From: an uncultured Eubacteriales bacterium
GTDB taxonomy: Bacteria; Bacillota; Clostridia; Christensenellales; CAG-917
Length of the DNA: 7,298 nt
Assembly (NCBI GenBank): GCA_900550855.1
Contig: URTQ01000078.1
Location: 1-7,298 of the forward strand
Reading direction: 5' to 3'
Below the pieces are notes generated by a model. The model had not been told where the DNA came from. It worked only from the letters and a program-made list of their open reading frames with translations, and ran no database searches. A program made the translations under genes and the position numbers. Below, in pieces: positions 5,587 to 7,298 of the stretch (within the stretch, counting starts at the first letter, position 1; each line of letters begins with the position of its first letter).

Positions 5587-6534
5587 ATGCAAGAGGAAGT
5601 TTTGCAATCCGAATCCGTCGAAAACGATTCCGTTTCGCCGTCCGAATCCCAAAGTAATTCGGAATCTGCGGCAAGCGAGCAAACCGTTTCGACGAATCAA
5701 AACACCGCTAATGCGGAAATAATCGAGCCCGAGGCAATCGAGGGCGATTTTGTCGTTGCAAAACCCGAAATAGTTTACCATTTGAGCGACTTTGACGGAC
5801 CTATTCCTTTGCTTTACGAACTTATAAAGAGCGCGAAAATCGCAATCGAGGACATATTCATATCCGAAGTTACGAGCCAGTACGTTGAGATAATCCGCAA
5901 TACGCCGAAAGAGGAACTCGACTTCGACTATGCGGGCGAGTTTATCACGATGGCGGCTGAACTCGTGTATCTAAAATCCATTCGCACGCTGCCCAAAGAC
6001 GACGAGGAAATCACCGAGGACGACCCCGAATACGAGCGTCAACTGCTTATCAACAAGATTAAGGAATACGCCTTGCTTGTCGAGCAAAGCGACAAATTGC
6101 GCGAAATCGAAACGATCAACCGTTTCTACCGCGCGCCCGTGTTTACGGACAAGGACTATCGCGTCGCACTCGTCAACTTCTCGCTTCCAAAACTCGTCGA
6201 AGCCTTTGCGAGAGTGCTTGCAAACGCCGCTATACACGAGCAAGAGATTATTCCGAAAAAGGTCGTTAAGGACAGATTTTCCGTGCACGAGCAAATGGAA
6301 AACATACGCCTTATGATAAGCGTGCGCAAGCAAATGAAGTTTACCGATTTGTTCGAGCCGGACTACGACAAGGGCGACATCGTGACGACGTTCCTTGCGG
6401 TGCTTGAACTTCTCAAATACGGCAGACTTCGCGCCGAGCAAGAAGAAGTTTTCGGCGAAATAACGATATTTGCGATAGAAGGTACGGAAGACGTGCCGAT
6501 TGACTTCGAGGAGGGTGACGATGGAAAATATTGA
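5587..6534 (+). CDS. scpA: Segregation and condensation protein A (ScpA, kleisin), with acidic N-terminal extension
   Basis: ScpA is the kleisin of the bacterial SMC condensin: its N-terminal domain binds the SMC neck, its C-terminal winged helix binds the other SMC head, and its middle binds ScpB. Residues 63-100 carry the family signature (YHLSDFDGPIPLLYELI, then kIaIeDI and EVTSQYVEII). EFITMAAELVYLKSIRTLP (about 118-136) is the conserved helix before the linker. Residues about 225-300 form the C-terminal winged helix (FLAVLELLKYGRL, then FGEITI). The start at 5587 is set by the ribosome binding site and promoter. The protein is 315 residues, whereas ScpA is usually about 250 and begins almost at the signature. 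The excess is residues 1-62, rich in Ser, Glu and Asn and probably disordered. The usual FEGPLDLLL reads FDGPIPLLY here, with Pro replacing Asp. It overlaps scpB by 14 bp, indicating translational coupling. Confidence 0.93.
   Translation: MQEEVLQSESVENDSVSPSESQSNSESAASEQTVSTNQNTANAEIIEPEAIEGDFVVAKPEIVYHLSDFDGPIPLLYELIKSAKIAIEDIFISEVTSQYVEIIRNTPKEELDFDYAGEFITMAAELVYLKSIRTLPKDDEEITEDDPEYERQLLINKIKEYALLVEQSDKLREIETINRFYRAPVFTDKDYRVALVNFSLPKLVEAFARVLANAAIHEQEIIPKKVVKDRFSVHEQMENIRLMISVRKQMKFTDLFEPDYDKGDIVTTFLAVLELLKYGRLRAEQEEVFGEITIFAIEGTEDVPIDFEEGDDGKY
6509..6514 (+). promoter_or_regulatory. Strong ribosome binding site inside the scpA 3' end, for scpB
   Basis: A perfect AGGAGG (within GAGGAGGGTG, 6508-6517) lies six bases before ATG 6521. 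It overlaps the last scpA codons and selects ATG 6521 over the upstream in-frame TTG at 6500. Confidence 0.85.
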
Positions 6535-7210
6535 AAACGTTGTCGAGGCTATTATTTTTGCAAGCGGTTCGGCGATACTCAAAAGCGACATTTGCGAAAA
6601 AGTGCCTGAACTCACCACGCAAAAACTCAATTCTATCATCAAATCTTTGCAAAAGCGATACGGCGACAATTCGGGCATCGTACTTTTGGAATTTAACGGA
6701 AAGGTTCAGTTTTCCTCGAATCCGAAGTACGGCGACACCGTTGCCGACGTACTGACGCCGTTGCGTGAAAAGGAACTTACAAAAACGCTTCTCGAAGTGC
6801 TTGCCACAATCGCGTACAAACAGCCGATAACTCGTCTTGAAATCGACGAAATGAGAAGCAACAAGAACTCTGAATACGCTCTCACCGGACTTTTGAAAGC
6901 GGGGCTTATCGAGGCTGTGGGAAGAAAGGAAACCGTCGGACGTCCGCTTCTTTACGGCACGACGGACGAGTTTTTGAAGAAATTCCAAATCGAAAACATA
7001 GACGAATTGCCCGACTACGACGAAGTGCTTGAAAAACTTATGCTTATCAATGCGCCGTCGCAAGAAACGCTTTTCCACAATCGTACCATTATGGACGAGG
7101 ACGAAGTGGACAACGAAACTCTTTCGCTTGCAGCGGCTGCCGACGTCGACGAGGAAGAGGAAGAAATCCCCGAATTTTTGGAAGGCGAGCAATTCGAAGT
7201 GTTCGACTGA
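6521..7210 (+). CDS. scpB: Segregation and condensation protein B (ScpB)
   Basis: ScpB dimerises and binds the middle of ScpA in the SMC-ScpAB complex on the nucleoid, supporting chromosome compaction and segregation. The 229-residue protein has two winged-helix domains: the first about residues 1-80 (beginning IENVVEAIIFASGSAI) and the second about 85-165. The second carries the family hallmark LATIAYKQPITRLEIDEMR and GRKETVGRPLLYGTTDEFLKKF. The usual RGV after the EIexiR helix reads RSN, a small departure. The C-terminal tail is strongly acidic (a run of Glu/Asp around DVDEEEEEIPEF) and probably flexible, as is common in ScpB. The start at ATG 6521 follows from its Shine-Dalgarno. It is co-transcribed with scpA and ends before a strong terminator. 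Confidence 0.94.
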   Translation: MENIENVVEAIIFASGSAILKSDICEKVPELTTQKLNSIIKSLQKRYGDNSGIVLLEFNGKVQFSSNPKYGDTVADVLTPLREKELTKTLLEVLATIAYKQPITRLEIDEMRSNKNSEYALTGLLKAGLIEAVGRKETVGRPLLYGTTDEFLKKFQIENIDELPDYDEVLEKLMLINAPSQETLFHNRTIMDEDEVDNETLSLAAAADVDEEEEEIPEFLEGEQFEVFD

Positions 7211-7259
7211 TAAGTCCTTTCGACAATCGAATTGAAAAATATCAAAATCAATCTCACAT

Positions 7260-7295
7260 AAAACGGCTTGTTTAACGAAAACAAGCCGTTTTTTT
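7260..7295 (+). terminator. Strong intrinsic terminator of the scpAB operon
   Basis: A perfect 14-bp stem (arms 7260-7273 and 7279-7292, core ACGGCTTGTTT with AAACAAGCCGT) has a 5-nt AACGA loop and runs straight into seven T's (7289-7295). It begins 50 bp after the scpB stop. Confidence 0.9.
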
Positions 7296-7298
7296 ATT

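Overview
The window looks like chromosomal DNA from a spore-forming, or formerly spore-forming, clostridial member of the Bacillota. The grounds are a SpoIVB protease, a Spo0A-type DNA-binding domain, a SpoIIM-like membrane protein, a DacF/PBP5-type D,D-carboxypeptidase and an scpA-scpB pair within 7.3 kb. In many Clostridia these genes sit in one conserved neighbourhood (recN-spoIVB-spo0A, then spoIIM-xerD-deoB-punA-dacF, often with scpA-scpB nearby; from memory, not searched). Genus cannot be read from the sequence. Base composition is moderate, genes are densely packed, and there are no insertion sequences, phage genes, tRNAs, rRNAs or CRISPR repeats.

Layout. 1-1380 (+): a FAD-dependent dehydrogenase missing only its extreme N-terminus, followed by a terminator. 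1550-2737 (+): SpoIVB with an apparently intact catalytic triad, followed by a terminator. 2950-3285 (-): a 111-residue protein consisting of essentially only the Spo0A C-terminal DNA-binding domain, with no receiver domain, placed convergent to spoIVB where full-length spo0A would be expected on the same strand. 3396-3986 (+): a five-helix SpoIIM-like membrane protein, divergent from the Spo0A-like gene. 4119-5342 (+): a D-alanyl-D-alanine carboxypeptidase with all three catalytic motifs, then a terminator. 5587-7210 (+): an scpA-scpB operon (14-bp overlap) with a recognisable sigma-A-type promoter, then a strong terminator at the window edge.

How the genes fit together. Spo0A normally commits the cell to sporulation. 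SpoIIM acts in engulfment with SpoIID and SpoIIP, DacF trims forespore peptidoglycan, and SpoIVB signals from the forespore to activate sigma-K. ScpA and ScpB are the kleisin and accessory subunits of the SMC condensin that organises the chromosome. The neighbourhood is therefore a recognisable but rearranged sporulation/chromosome-organisation cluster.

The most interesting item is the stand-alone Spo0A DNA-binding domain. It has no phosphorylatable receiver, its recognition helix differs at positions that contact DNA in Bacillus subtilis Spo0A, and a stop codon just upstream rules out a simple in-frame N-terminal extension. Its GTG start has no Shine-Dalgarno sequence and lies six bases after an extended -10-like motif.
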